Positions 49,835-59,062 of a DNA stretch of 64,000 bases are shown here, piece after piece. The notes under the pieces were generated by a model, which ran no database searches, was not told the DNA's origin, and was given only the letters and a program-made list of their open reading frames with translations. Position 1 is the first letter of the stretch. Every line of letters starts with the position of its first letter. Source of the stretch: Halovenus marina (lineage in GTDB: Archaea; Halobacteriota; Halobacteria; Halobacteriales; Haloarculaceae); contig NZ_JBLKNZ010000001.1 in the NCBI RefSeq assembly GCF_051414115.1, positions 2,666,001-2,730,000 on the forward strand. Reading direction: 5' to 3'. Both the position numbers and the translations under genes were made by a program.

Positions 49835-51187
49835 TCAGATGGCTGGCTTGAGTACTCGCCACACCACGCCAGGACGAAATAACGTTTTAGGCGGTTTCTC
49901 CATCATGATGACGCGGATGAAGCGCTCGGATAGGTCTCTGTCAGTATGGGCTTTCCTGGTGAGGCGAGACAGGTACCAGCCCATAAGACCGGTTCCGCGA
50001 GGCTTGGGGCCAGTCGTTTCGGGGAACTGAAAATCCGCCCCGACCGCCATCATCCACGCGACGTCGACGATCTGTTCGACTTCGTCGAAGAATTCGAGCC
50101 CAAGATTGCCGAGGCCGTTCTCTGCGAGCGTATGATGCAACACGAGTGCGTGAAGTGCTGCTACTGACATCCCTTGGCCATATATCGGATTGTAACTTGC
50201 AATCGCATCACCGACGACGAGGAACCCACTGGGGAAGCAGTCGAGTTCTTCGTAGTAGCGCCGACGACTCGAGGGGAATGGATAGTAGTCGATATCCTCG
50301 GAGAGCATATCGTGGCTATCTAAAATCTCTTCGACTTCGGTGATTTGCAAGCTCGACGCGAAATCGTGGAACTCGTCAACGTTCCGTGGCGGGTCATCAC
50401 CGTGCACGCCGTGCAAGACCACCTGTCTCCGTTCATTTTCGATGGGCAATGCGCCGCCACCTCGAGTATATGGTGGTGATGCTGGCGCCCAGAATGCCCG
50501 CTGATCGTCGGGATCACGCTCGACGGTCGTGGTACTGTAGGCCAGATCAACGTTGACTTCGGCAACCTCGGGTGACTCGTACCCTCGGGTTTCTAACCAC
50601 TTCGGCGTTCGACTCGTCCGGCCGGTCGCGTCAACGATCAGGTCAGCCGACATGGACGTGTTGTTGTCATCGGTTCCCGAAATCTCTGCGCCCGTCACGG
50701 TCGTTCCGCGCTCATCTGTACGATAGCCGACAACGCGAGTGCTGTCGCGCAATTGTACCTCGTCGATCTCTGAGACCCGCTTGCGAATCACGTGCTCCAG
50801 TAATGGCCGACTTCCAGCATACCCCGGTATCTGTGTCGAGGGGGAAGCGACGTATCCGCCTTCGTCGTAGAAATTGAAATCCGAGGCGATATCAATTATC
50901 AAGCCGCCTTCGGAGACTAAATCGTCGCCGTACCCGGGAAAGAGGTCCTCAATTATCACCCGCCCCGCTTCCTGTAGCAAGTGCGGCTGCCGCGCGTGCG
51001 GGGCCCCGTCACGTGTTTTCGGTTCGTCGGGTAATTCATCACGTTCAACCACAGTCACCTTGTCAAATCCGTCCGCAAGGACACGAGCTGCCAGCAGGCC
51101 TGAAATACTCGCTCCGACGACGACCGCGTGGTTTCCAACGCCACTGATCCGTTCTGAGTCATATGCTGGGACGCTTTCTAACGTCAT
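49835..51187 (-). CDS. FAD-dependent monooxygenase / oxidoreductase
   Basis: 450 residues. The FAD site is AVVVGASISGLLAARVLADGFDKVTVVERDE, and the second FAD motif is FLVVGDAIASYNPIYGQGMSVAALHA. DATGRTSRTPKWLE and TRGGGALPIENERR lie between. The layout fits class A flavin monooxygenases (PHBH-like), which hydroxylate aromatics, and resembles halogenase or ubiquinone-type hydroxylases too. The C-terminal 50 residues are basic (RKAHTDRDLSERFIRVIMM) and could sit on a membrane. Codon use includes more A/T-ending codons than neighbours, and the flanking spacers are A/T-richer, so transfer is possible. It is isolated from any aromatic-metabolism genes. Confidence 0.85.
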   Translation of the reverse strand: MTLESVPAYDSERISGVGNHAVVVGASISGLLAARVLADGFDKVTVVERDELPDEPKTRDGAPHARQPHLLQEAGRVIIEDLFPGYGDDLVSEGGLIIDIASDFNFYDEGGYVASPSTQIPGYAGSRPLLEHVIRKRVSEIDEVQLRDSTRVVGYRTDERGTTVTGAEISGTDDNNTSMSADLIVDATGRTSRTPKWLETRGYESPEVAEVNVDLAYSTTTVERDPDDQRAFWAPASPPYTRGGGALPIENERRQVVLHGVHGDDPPRNVDEFHDFASSLQITEVEEILDSHDMLSEDIDYYPFPSSRRRYYEELDCFPSGFLVVGDAIASYNPIYGQGMSVAALHALVLHHTLAENGLGNLGLEFFDEVEQIVDVAWMMAVGADFQFPETTGPKPRGTGLMGWYLSRLTRKAHTDRDLSERFIRVIMMEKPPKTLFRPGVVWRVLKPAI

Positions 51188-51601
51188 TAGATTGTATCGG
51201 GTATTTTTGGTCAGTGCGTCGACTTTCGAGGCGTGATTGATTTCCTTCCTGTTGTCGTTACATCTATGAGCGTCCCCCTCCGGCGTTCCGTGTAGTCAGT
51301 CTCCGAAACCAGTCTCTCTCGGCGGAGCGAACGCATACTTCTCGATTGAGCACCAGGTGTGTTAAGTATTAACAGGGTACCGTAGGTAGTGTTTACTTTA
51401 GGAGAAGGACGATCGGACCTTCTCAAACGACCAGAAAGCCCCGACTGCTGAACGATGGCGGACGGCGCAAGGACCGTCGTTCGAGAGACGAAGTCTCTCG
51501 TGGTCCTGCAAGAGCGGAGTTCTCTCGAACGACAGAAAGCGGTCGTGGTGTGTCACCACCTCCCGCGCCAGCGTTTTGCCGGTGCTTGCTCTCTAGATGG
51601 T
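51188..51601. other. Intergenic region (414 bp) with inverted repeats and hairpin-rich element
   Basis: No protein gene recognised. The left part is the FAD-oxidoreductase upstream region. TGTTAA-GTA-TTAACA is an inverted repeat at 51360-51374. From 51402 to 51559 there are four strong inverted repeats in 158 bases, described separately. The frames through this DNA that join the aIF2-beta gene are open only because of composition. Confidence 0.6.
51402..51559. ncRNA. Hairpin-rich structured element, possible ncRNA or mobile-element end
   Basis: Stems seen: GAGAAGG at 51402-51408 with CCTTCTC at 51418-51424; GTCGTTCGAGAGA at 51476-51488 with its exact complement at 51521-51533 (13 bases); nested CGAGAGAC-GAA-GTCTCTCG at 51482-51500 flanked by AGGACC and GGTCCT; and GTGGTG-TGT-CACCAC at 51545-51559. 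The 13-base stem and the nested 8-base hairpin share bases, so they are alternative folds. A near-identical direct repeat ACGAC(C)AGAAAGC bounds part of it (51427-51439 and 51529-51540). It ends 42 bases before the aIF2-beta start. Type is uncertain: a leader RNA, a separate ncRNA or an insertion remnant. Confidence 0.5.
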
Positions 51602-52213
51602 ATGGATTATACTGCTGCACTCGACAGAGCACAGGATGAGTTACCCGACAGCGAGGGAACAGAGGGGAGTCGCCTCTCGATTCCAGATCCGGCAGGCGAA
51701 ACCGACGGTGCGTTCACGCGACTGACGAACGTCGGGGAGATTGCGGACGCGCTCGACCGGGAGACCGAACACCTCCACCGGCACATCCAGCGTGCGTTCG
51801 GGACGAGCGGGCAGTTCGACGGTGAGCGCGCCCGGTACAACGGCTCCTTCGACGTCGCAGATTTCGAGGCCGCCATCGACGGCTACGTCGCCGAGTTCGT
51901 CACCTGCTCGGAGTGTGGCCTGCCCGACACCCTGCTGACCCGCGAGGACGGCATCGAGATGCTCCGCTGTCAGGCATGTGGCGCATTCCGCCCCGTCGAG
52001 AAGAACACGACACAGACCGTCGCGAGCGCCGAAGACGCAATCGAGGAAGGCGAAACCTACGACCTGGAAATCGTCGGTACCGGTCGCAAGGGCGACGGCG
52101 TCGCAGAACGAGGGTCGTACACTATCTTCGTCCCTGGCGCACAGGAAGGACAGGTCGTTCGGGCCATCATCGAGAGCACGAGCGGAAACCTCGCCTTTGC
52201 GAAACTCGTGTGA
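51602..52213 (+). CDS. Translation initiation factor aIF2-beta-like protein with C-terminal TRAM domain
   Basis: 203 residues from the ATG at 51602; the open frame before it lies in the structured element. Residues 1-60 are the variable N-terminus. Residues 60-125 contain TRLTNVGEIADALDRETEHLHRHIQRAFGTSGQFDGERARYNGSFDVADFEAAIDGYVAEFV, the aIF2-beta/eIF5 central fold. A zinc ribbon follows: VTCSECGLPDTLL and LRCQACGAF. Residues 145-203 are a TRAM domain (GETYDLEIVGTGRKGDGVAERGSYTIFVPGAQEGQVV). Plain aIF2-beta is near 140 residues, so the TRAM fusion is a haloarchaeal feature. It binds RNA or tRNA in translation initiation. Confidence 0.9.
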   Translation: MDYTAALDRAQDELPDSEGTEGSRLSIPDPAGETDGAFTRLTNVGEIADALDRETEHLHRHIQRAFGTSGQFDGERARYNGSFDVADFEAAIDGYVAEFVTCSECGLPDTLLTREDGIEMLRCQACGAFRPVEKNTTQTVASAEDAIEEGETYDLEIVGTGRKGDGVAERGSYTIFVPGAQEGQVVRAIIESTSGNLAFAKLV

Positions 52214-52228
52214 CTGCGCCAGCCAGCA

Positions 52229-53221
52229 CTACCAGTCGAGTGACGCGCCGCTTTGATACTCGGTGACCTGCGTCTCGAAGAAGTTTTTCTCCTTGTTCAG
52301 GTCGACCTGCTCGCTCATCCACGGGAACGGGTTGTCGGTGCCGAAGGCCTCGGCTTGGTCGAGTTGTCCGAGCCGTCGGTCGGCGATGTACTCGACGTAG
52401 TCGACGAACTGGTCGCTGCCCATCCCGAGAATTTCGCCGGGACAGGCCTCGTGTGCGTACTGCGATTCGAGGTCGACGGCTTCGAGCACGAGGTCACGGA
52501 CCTCCTCGTCGAACTCGTCGGTCCAGACGCCCGGATTCTCCGTCCGGATCTGGTCGATCAGGTCGACACCGAAGCCCAGGTGCAGTGACTCGTCGCGCAT
52601 GATGTACTCGAACTGCTCGCCGACGCCTACCATCTTCCCCTGCCGTTTCAGGCCGAGCATCATCGCGAATCCGGCGTAGAAGAAGATGCCCTCCATGATG
52701 ACGTAGAAGCCGACGAGGTCCCGGAGCAACTCCCTGATGTCGGCGTCGGTCTCGATAGTGAACTCCTCGTCGTCGAGGACGCGCGTCAGATCGACAACGA
52801 AGTCGTCTTTCTGTTCGATTGCCGGGACGCGGTCGTACATTCCATAGAGGTACTCCGGCTCGAATCCGAGCGTGTCACAGCAGTAGATGAACGTATCCGT
52901 GTGGATGGCTTCCTCGTAGACCTGCCGCAGGAGGTACTGTCGACACTCGGGGGCGGTGACGTACTCGTACAGCGCGAGCACGAGATTGTTCGCGGTCAGG
53001 GATTCGGCCGTCGAGAAGAAGCCGAGGTTCCACTCGATGAGTTGCCGTTCGGCCGGAGAGAGGGCGTCGCCGTTCCACTGGGAGACGTCGTCCTGCATGG
53101 GGATTTCGGCTGGCACCCAGTTGTTGTTGACGCCCGCCTCGTAGTACTCGCGGGCCCAGTCGTACTCGATTGGCAGAATCTTGTTCGGGTCGTGTTGCTG
53201 GTCGTCGTTGAGGATTGGCAT
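52229..53221 (-). CDS. nrdB: Ribonucleotide reductase small subunit, class I (R2)
   Basis: Houses the di-iron centre and radical for dNTP synthesis. 330 residues from the ATG at 53221; the preceding open frame crosses the intergenic gap. Iron ligands are visible: glutamate in STAESLTANN, E-x2-H in VYEEAIHTDTF, glutamate in FYVIMEGIFFYAG, and E-x2-H in MRDESLHLGFG. The tail ends in SGASLDW, typical of a C-terminus that docks on R1. It lies 40 bases downstream of nrdA, consistent with an nrdA-nrdB operon. Confidence 0.94.
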   Translation of the reverse strand: MPILNDDQQHDPNKILPIEYDWAREYYEAGVNNNWVPAEIPMQDDVSQWNGDALSPAERQLIEWNLGFFSTAESLTANNLVLALYEYVTAPECRQYLLRQVYEEAIHTDTFIYCCDTLGFEPEYLYGMYDRVPAIEQKDDFVVDLTRVLDDEEFTIETDADIRELLRDLVGFYVIMEGIFFYAGFAMMLGLKRQGKMVGVGEQFEYIMRDESLHLGFGVDLIDQIRTENPGVWTDEFDEEVRDLVLEAVDLESQYAHEACPGEILGMGSDQFVDYVEYIADRRLGQLDQAEAFGTDNPFPWMSEQVDLNKEKNFFETQVTEYQSGASLDW

Positions 53222-53261
53222 GGGTAGTGGTCGTGAGTCGGGTGGTTGGCTGGCGATTTCG

Positions 53262-55775
53262 CTACTGACAGGCGTCACAGGTCGGGTCTTCGACGGTGCA
53301 GAGTTCATCCGAATCAGTTGTGTCGGTATCGTCTGTTCGCGCGGATTCGACCGCACTCCCGCCGTCCGCTCGTCGCTCGTGTTCGCTGTCGCGGTGCTGA
53401 GTCTTGCCGTACTCGTCCATGTCGAGCGTGGACTTCTCTATCTGCGAGGCCCCGAGTGTCCGGAGGTAGTAGGTCGTCTTGAGGCCGAGTTCCCACGCCG
53501 TCCGATACACGTCGTCGAGCAGGGACCCGTCGGTCGACGGGAAGAAGACGTTGTGCGAGACTGACTGGTCGATCCACGTCTGTCGGTGTGCAGTCAGGCG
53601 GATCTGGTGTCGCGGATCGATCTCGAAGGCGGTGCAGTACAGTGACTTGCACGCCTGGGGGATCCGGTCGATCGCCTGTATCGAGCCGTCGTGGTACTTG
53701 ATCCGGTCGACCATCTCCTCGTCCCACAGTCCGCGCTCGCGCAGATCCGAGACGAGGTGGTCGTTGACCACGGTGAACTCGCCGCTCATGTTCGATTTCA
53801 CGTAGAGGTTCGAGTACAGCGGTTCGATGGAGGGTGTCGTCCCGTTGATGGTCGAGATGGTCGCGGTCGGTGCGACGGCCATCGTGTTCGAGTTCCGCAT
53901 CCCGTGTTCCTCGATGTGCTCGCGGACGACGAACCAGTCGAGCGTCTCCTCCCGGTCGGTGGGGATCTCCTTGCCGCGTTCGGCTTCGAGGCGATCAACC
54001 GTGTCCTGTGGGAGGAGACCGCGGTCCCACTTCGACCCCTCGTAGGAGGGGTACGCACCGCGCTCCGCGGCGAGTTTCGAGGAGTTGAGCAGGGCGTGAT
54101 AGGAGACGAACTCCTGCCAGCGGTTCGCCGTCTCGATGGCCTGCTCCGAGTCCATCGAAATCTCCGCCTGCATGAGCGCGTCGTGAAAGCCCATCACGCC
54201 GAGTCCGACCGGACGATTCCGGAGGTTGCTGGCCTGGGCCTCGTCAGTGGGGTAGAAGCACAGGTCGACGACGTTGTCGAGCATCCGCATCGCCGTCTCG
54301 ATGGTCGATTCGAGATACTCGCGGTCGAGGCGTCCGTCGTCCATGTGCGTCGCGAGGTTGACGCTGCCGAGGTTGCAGACGGCGTGCTCGTCCTCACTGG
54401 TGTTCAGCGTAATCTCCGTACAGAGATTGGAGGAGTTGATCACGCCCTCGTGGTCCTGTGGACTCCGCACGTTACAGGAGTCCTTGAACGTGATCCACGG
54501 ATGGCCGGTCTCGAACAGACGGGTGAGCGTCTCCCGCCAGAGGTCCGCGGCGTCGACCGTCTCGTACTGCCGCAGTTCGCCGTCCCGGGCCTGCTGCTCG
54601 TACTCCTCGTACAGAGCCTCGAACTCCTCGCCGTACGTACCGTGCAGTTCCGGCACCTCGTCAGGGGAAAAGAGCGTCCACTGCTCGTCGGCCTCGACGC
54701 GTTTCAAGAACAGATCGGGCACCCACGCCGCGGTGTTCATGTCGGGCGTCCGACGGCGCTCGTCGCCCGTGTTGCGCTTCAGGTCGATGAAATCCGGAAA
54801 GTCGAGATGCCAGCATTCGAGATACGCACACGCCGCGCCGCGACGCTTACCCGACCGATTGATCGCAGAGGTGACGTCGTTGCTGATCCGCAGGAACGGA
54901 ACGACACCGGTCGACTCGACACCGGTCGATTCGATCAGCGCGCCCGACGCCCGCAGGTTCGTCCAGTCGTTGCCGAGGCCGCCGCTCCACTTCGAGAGCA
55001 CCGCGTGGTGTTTGTACGCGTCGAAGATGTCTTCTAGATCGTCCTGCACGGTGGTGAGATAACACGAGGACAGTTGCGGGTGGGCGGTGCCGCTGTGAAA
55101 CAGCGTCGGCGTCGACGGGGTGAACTCCAGTTTCGAGAGCACCTCGTAGAACTCTACTGCTCGCGCTTGGGGGTCGTCCTCTTCGAGCGCAAGCCCCATC
55201 GCCACGCGCATCCAGAACGCCTGCGGGAGTTCGAGTGGCTCACCGCCGTTCGTGTGCAAGAAATACCGCTGGGTCAGCGTCTCCATCGCCATGTAGTCGA
55301 GGTTTCTGTCCCGGTCGAGAACGAGCGCATCCGCGAGCGCCGACAGGTCGAATCGCTCGGTCATGCGCTCGTCGAGCAGTCCGAGGTCCACGCCGCGTTC
55401 AATATTCGCCGCGAACGTCTCCCGGTAGGTTCGGTCGAACTCGTAGCCGTCGAGGTCCCACGCGTCACGGCTGTCGTCGGGACCATCGTCCCAGTCGCCG
55501 TCGAGAACGGCATCGAATACCGCCCCGCAGTAGCGTTCGCGCACCACTGCGGCCGCGACGCGCTTGTACGTCGGTTCCCGCTCGATGCGTGCCGTGAGCG
55601 CCTGCACGACGCCTTCGTACAACTCCTCACGAGAGACGCCCTCGTAGAGATTCCGCTCGATCTCAGTCTGTAACTGGTCGAGCGTCCCCTCGTCAATTGC
55701 CTCGTTACTTCGGTCTCGCGCCCGGTCGAGAATCGCCCGTACTCGCGCTTGCAGTTGTGGTGTCGTCTGACTCAT
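53262..55775 (-). CDS. nrdA: Ribonucleoside-diphosphate reductase large subunit, class I (R1)
   Basis: Reduces ribonucleotides to deoxyribonucleotides. 837 residues. The N-terminal part (1-60) is shorter than a full ATP cone. The barrel begins with LSKLEFTPSTPTLFHSGTAHPQLSSCYLT, holding the first redox cysteine. The radical cysteine block is VINSSNLCTEITLNTSEDEHAVCNLGSVNL, and AVAPTATISTINGTTPSIEPLYSNLY is the phosphate-binding loop with the tyrosines downstream. The last residues are CTVEDPTCDACQ, the C-terminal CxxC that is reloaded by a thioredoxin or glutaredoxin. An acidic tail precedes it. Haloarchaea use this bacterial-type enzyme beside B12-dependent ones. Confidence 0.95.
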   Translation of the reverse strand: MSQTTPQLQARVRAILDRARDRSNEAIDEGTLDQLQTEIERNLYEGVSREELYEGVVQALTARIEREPTYKRVAAAVVRERYCGAVFDAVLDGDWDDGPDDSRDAWDLDGYEFDRTYRETFAANIERGVDLGLLDERMTERFDLSALADALVLDRDRNLDYMAMETLTQRYFLHTNGGEPLELPQAFWMRVAMGLALEEDDPQARAVEFYEVLSKLEFTPSTPTLFHSGTAHPQLSSCYLTTVQDDLEDIFDAYKHHAVLSKWSGGLGNDWTNLRASGALIESTGVESTGVVPFLRISNDVTSAINRSGKRRGAACAYLECWHLDFPDFIDLKRNTGDERRRTPDMNTAAWVPDLFLKRVEADEQWTLFSPDEVPELHGTYGEEFEALYEEYEQQARDGELRQYETVDAADLWRETLTRLFETGHPWITFKDSCNVRSPQDHEGVINSSNLCTEITLNTSEDEHAVCNLGSVNLATHMDDGRLDREYLESTIETAMRMLDNVVDLCFYPTDEAQASNLRNRPVGLGVMGFHDALMQAEISMDSEQAIETANRWQEFVSYHALLNSSKLAAERGAYPSYEGSKWDRGLLPQDTVDRLEAERGKEIPTDREETLDWFVVREHIEEHGMRNSNTMAVAPTATISTINGTTPSIEPLYSNLYVKSNMSGEFTVVNDHLVSDLRERGLWDEEMVDRIKYHDGSIQAIDRIPQACKSLYCTAFEIDPRHQIRLTAHRQTWIDQSVSHNVFFPSTDGSLLDDVYRTAWELGLKTTYYLRTLGASQIEKSTLDMDEYGKTQHRDSEHERRADGGSAVESARTDDTDTTDSDELCTVEDPTCDACQ

Positions 55776-55976
55776 GGTTTGTGTGTCCGTCGGCGCTCCC
55801 TCGGGCGATAGTTGTCACTACCCGTCTGGGAGTCTCCCGGGGGAGTCGCGCCGACTCGCTGTACTGTGTCCTGTCCGGTCGACTCCCCATAAGTCTTTCC
55901 ACCTTCGTTGTTTTAGAACAAGTTAGATTGTATTGAGTCGCTCGAACGAGCCGGGTTTGAAACATCGCGTCACGCG

Positions 55977-56492
55977 TTAGTCGTCGAGATCGGTGCGATA
56001 GATGTCTGTCTCGTAGACTGTCCCGCCAATTTCGTAGGTTCCGTCGTCGACGTACTCGAAGCCGTGAGACTCGTAAAATCGGATTCCGGCTTCGTTGCGG
56101 GAGATGACCGACAGCGCCAGTCGGTCGACAGTCTCGGGAACGGCCTCGATAGCGCGGTCGAGTAATTCACTGCCGATACCTTCGCTCTGGTGTGCCGGAA
56201 GAACGTACAGCGAGCGGAGATACACATCGGCGCGAATGTGGTCGGGGACGAGCGACCCCCATTGAAGCCCGGCAAAGCCGACAACGTGGTCGTCGACGAG
56301 CGCGACGAGATACTGGCGCTCAGCGTCAGTGGTGGCGAGTCGACGACGAATCGCCTCGCACCGGGAAGGCGTGTCGACCTCATCGATCAACGTGTGGTCG
56401 TCGAGAACATCCGCGTACGCGTCACGGCAGGACGCTACGAGTACCGAATGGATCCCGTCGGCGTGGTCCGGACTGGCTGGCTGGATCTGCAT
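55977..56492 (-). CDS. GNAT-family N-acetyltransferase
   Basis: 171 residues. The GNAT fold is seen in VDDHVVGFAGLQWG, DVYLRSLYVLPAHQSEGIGSELLDRAIEAV (the acetyl-CoA loop Q-S-E-G-I-G) and LSVISRNEAGIRFYESHGFEYVDDGTYEIGG. The N-terminal part (DHADGIHSVLVASCRDAYADVLDDHTLIDEV) resembles GNATs acting on small molecules. Start choice: the ATG at 56492 gives the family-like start MQIQPASPDHADGI; the frame extends ten codons upstream. Substrate unknown. It is divergent from the permease gene. Confidence 0.85.
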   Translation of the reverse strand: MQIQPASPDHADGIHSVLVASCRDAYADVLDDHTLIDEVDTPSRCEAIRRRLATTDAERQYLVALVDDHVVGFAGLQWGSLVPDHIRADVYLRSLYVLPAHQSEGIGSELLDRAIEAVPETVDRLALSVISRNEAGIRFYESHGFEYVDDGTYEIGGTVYETDIYRTDLDD

Positions 56493-56715
56493 GAGACAGG
56501 CTAGGTCGTGAAACCCCATCACACATTCGGGCAGACACAGACAGGCGAGCGATCAACGGAGGACAGTCAGAAGACGGCCACACTGGCGGCATGGCCAAGC
56601 AAAGTGCGCCATCGAGTTGTCTCATAGCCAAGAGAAAGATACATCCGCGAGCCACGAGAACGACAAGTCGACTTGCGCCCTGCCGGACTCGTCCGGACAT
56701 TGTCCACATATCACC

Positions 56716-59025
56716 ATGAGTGCTGATGAAGAACTCGCGAAGGACCTGGGACCGCTCGCTGCATTGACCATCGGCGTCGGGACGATGATCGGCGCTGGCA
56801 TCTTCGTGTTGCCGGGTGCTGCAGTCGCACGACTCGGGCCGCTGACGGCCCTTGCCTTCGTGATCGGCGGCGCGCTCGCGCTGTTGACGGCGCTCTCGGC
56901 GTCCGAACTCGGCACGGCCATGCCGGTCTCAGGCGGCGCGTACTACTACATCAATCAGGCGCTCGGGCCGCTGTTTGGCTCGGTCGCCGGATGGGGGAAC
57001 TGGCTTGGGCTGGCCTTTGCCTCCTCGTTTTACATGTACGGCTTCGGCGAGTACGTCAACAGCTTCGTCTCCATCTCGGGGCTGGCGCTCGGGCCCGTCG
57101 AACTCGCGCCCGCACAAATCATCGGCTTTTTCGGCGCCCTGTTTTTCATCACGGTCAACTACGTCGGTGCGAAAGAGACTGGCCGACTGCAGAACATCAT
57201 CGTCATCACGCTCGTCGCGATCCTTTCGGTGTTTACGCTCTTTGGCCTGCTCAACGCCGACCTCCAGACGCTGAAGCCGATCGACCCCTTCGGCTGGGCG
57301 CCGCTGTTGCCGGTGACGGGGCTGGTTTTTGTCTCGTATCTCGGCTTCGTCCAGATCACGTCCGTCGCAGAGGAGATCCAGGAACCGGGGAAGAACCTCC
57401 CGCGGGCGGTCATCGGGAGCGTCGTCATCGTGACGGTGATGTACGCGCTGATTCTGCTCGCGGTGCTTGCCGCAGTCGAAACGGAGGTCGTCGCCGGGAA
57501 CGACACGGCAGTGGTAGACGTCGCGCGGATGCTGATCGGGCCGGTGGGCGCGGCTGCACTCCTGCTTGGCGGCCTGCTCGCAACAGCCTCGTCGGCGAAC
57601 GCGTCGATTCTCGCCTCCTCGCGGATCAACTTCGCGATGGGTCGGGACAAACTGGTCGCGCCCTCGATCAACGAGGTGCATCCGCGCTTTTCGACGCCGT
57701 ATCGCGCTATCGCGATCACCGGCGGGCTGATTCTGCTCTTCCTGTTGCTCGGCAACCTGGAAATTCTGGCGACAGCGGGCAGCGTGTTGCATCTCATCGT
57801 GTACGGACTCCTGAACATCTCGCTTATCGTCTTCCGGGTGGTCGACCCCGACGGCTACGACCCCGACTTCACGGTGCCGCTGTACCCGATCGTGCCGATT
57901 CTCGGAGCCGTGTTCTCGTTTGCGCTGATCGCCTTCATCGAACCCCGGATCGTCGTGTTGCTGGCGGCGGGAATCGCCGTCTTCGCGGCGCTGTGGTATC
58001 TGTTCTACGCACGCGCCCAGATCGAGGAATCGGGGCTGCTCGCAGGGTACGTCCTCGAACGCTCCGAGGAACTCCCGGACGCGGCGGTGTCTGCGACGAC
58101 GAGCGTCCAGCCCGACCAGAGCGACTACCGCGTGATGGTGCCGCTTGCGAATCCAGCCAGCGAGAAAGACCTGATCACGCTCGGGTCGGCGATCGCAAAC
58201 CAGCACGACGGGACGGTCGTCGCCGTCAACATTGTCGAGGTGCCCGACCAGACATCGCTGGAGGCCGCCCGAGACCAGCGCGAGTACGAAGCCGCACATC
58301 ACCTCCTCGAACAGGCACAGAACGACGCCGAGACCTACGGAGCGGACATCGAGACCCACATCGTCCTCTCACACGAGCCATTCGAGGAGATATTCAACGC
58401 GACCCGGCGCTACGGGGCCGACATCTGTGTGATGGGCTGGGGGCCGGACTCACACGGCGCTCCGGGCCACGCAGAGACGACCGTCGACGAACTCGCCCAC
58501 TCGCTGCCGTGTGATTTCCTCATGTTCAAAGACCGTGGCTTCGACCCCTCGCGGGTGCTCGTGCCGACCGCCGGTGGCCCGGACTCGGACCTCGCGGCAG
58601 CGATCGCCAAGACGTTCCAAGACCAGTTCGACGCGAGCGTGACGCTGCTGCACGTCGCCGAAGACCGCGAGGAGGGACAGGCATTCCTGGAGTCGTGGGC
58701 AGTCGAGAACGACCTCCCGGACGCACAGCTTCGGGTCGAAACTGGCGACGTACAGAAACAGATCGCAGCGGCGGCAGGGGACGCGACGCTGCTGATAATC
58801 GGTGCAACCGAACGGGGCGTGCTGTCGCGACTCGTCCGAGGGTCGCTCGTACTGGACGTACTCGACGAGGTGGAGTGTTCGGTGATGCTGGCCGAGAAAC
58901 GACACGAACGAACGCTGCGCGAGCGCCTCTTTGGCGACAAACACACCAAGACAGTCGGGGAGACCGACACCGGCGTCGAGCACGACGCGACGACGCCAGC
59001 GGTCGATCCGGCAGACGAGGACTGA
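56716..59025 (+). CDS. APC-family amino acid permease fused to two UspA domains
   Basis: 769 residues from the ATG at 56716. Residues 1-440 are an APC-type transporter with about 12 helices, starting with LGPLAALTIGVGTMIGAGIFVLPG, which has the unwound-helix motif G-A-G-I-F. Residues 500-620 and 635-755 are two UspA domains: YRVMVPLANPASEKDLITLGSAIANQHDG, VAVNIVEVPDQTSLEAARDQ, and SRVLVPTAGGPDSD with IIGATERGVLSRLVRGS, the last being an ATP-binding type G-x2-G-x9-G(S/T) motif. It may sense ATP or stress and adjust transport. The long upstream frame beginning at 56617 is rejected, since it lies outside the fold. Its Usp part is duplicated in the next gene. Confidence 0.9.
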   Translation: MSADEELAKDLGPLAALTIGVGTMIGAGIFVLPGAAVARLGPLTALAFVIGGALALLTALSASELGTAMPVSGGAYYYINQALGPLFGSVAGWGNWLGLAFASSFYMYGFGEYVNSFVSISGLALGPVELAPAQIIGFFGALFFITVNYVGAKETGRLQNIIVITLVAILSVFTLFGLLNADLQTLKPIDPFGWAPLLPVTGLVFVSYLGFVQITSVAEEIQEPGKNLPRAVIGSVVIVTVMYALILLAVLAAVETEVVAGNDTAVVDVARMLIGPVGAAALLLGGLLATASSANASILASSRINFAMGRDKLVAPSINEVHPRFSTPYRAIAITGGLILLFLLLGNLEILATAGSVLHLIVYGLLNISLIVFRVVDPDGYDPDFTVPLYPIVPILGAVFSFALIAFIEPRIVVLLAAGIAVFAALWYLFYARAQIEESGLLAGYVLERSEELPDAAVSATTSVQPDQSDYRVMVPLANPASEKDLITLGSAIANQHDGTVVAVNIVEVPDQTSLEAARDQREYEAAHHLLEQAQNDAETYGADIETHIVLSHEPFEEIFNATRRYGADICVMGWGPDSHGAPGHAETTVDELAHSLPCDFLMFKDRGFDPSRVLVPTAGGPDSDLAAAIAKTFQDQFDASVTLLHVAEDREEGQAFLESWAVENDLPDAQLRVETGDVQKQIAAAAGDATLLIIGATERGVLSRLVRGSLVLDVLDEVECSVMLAEKRHERTLRERLFGDKHTKTVGETDTGVEHDATTPAVDPADED

Positions 59026-59062
59026 GCGCGCGAATCCGCCCATCTCGAGAGTCACACGACAT

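Noticed and set aside
51423..51632. 69-codon minus-strand frame and the plus-strand extension from 51455
   Set aside because: Both run through the hairpin-rich element and owe their openness to its symmetry. The arginine-rich product has no features. The real start of the plus-strand gene is at 51602.
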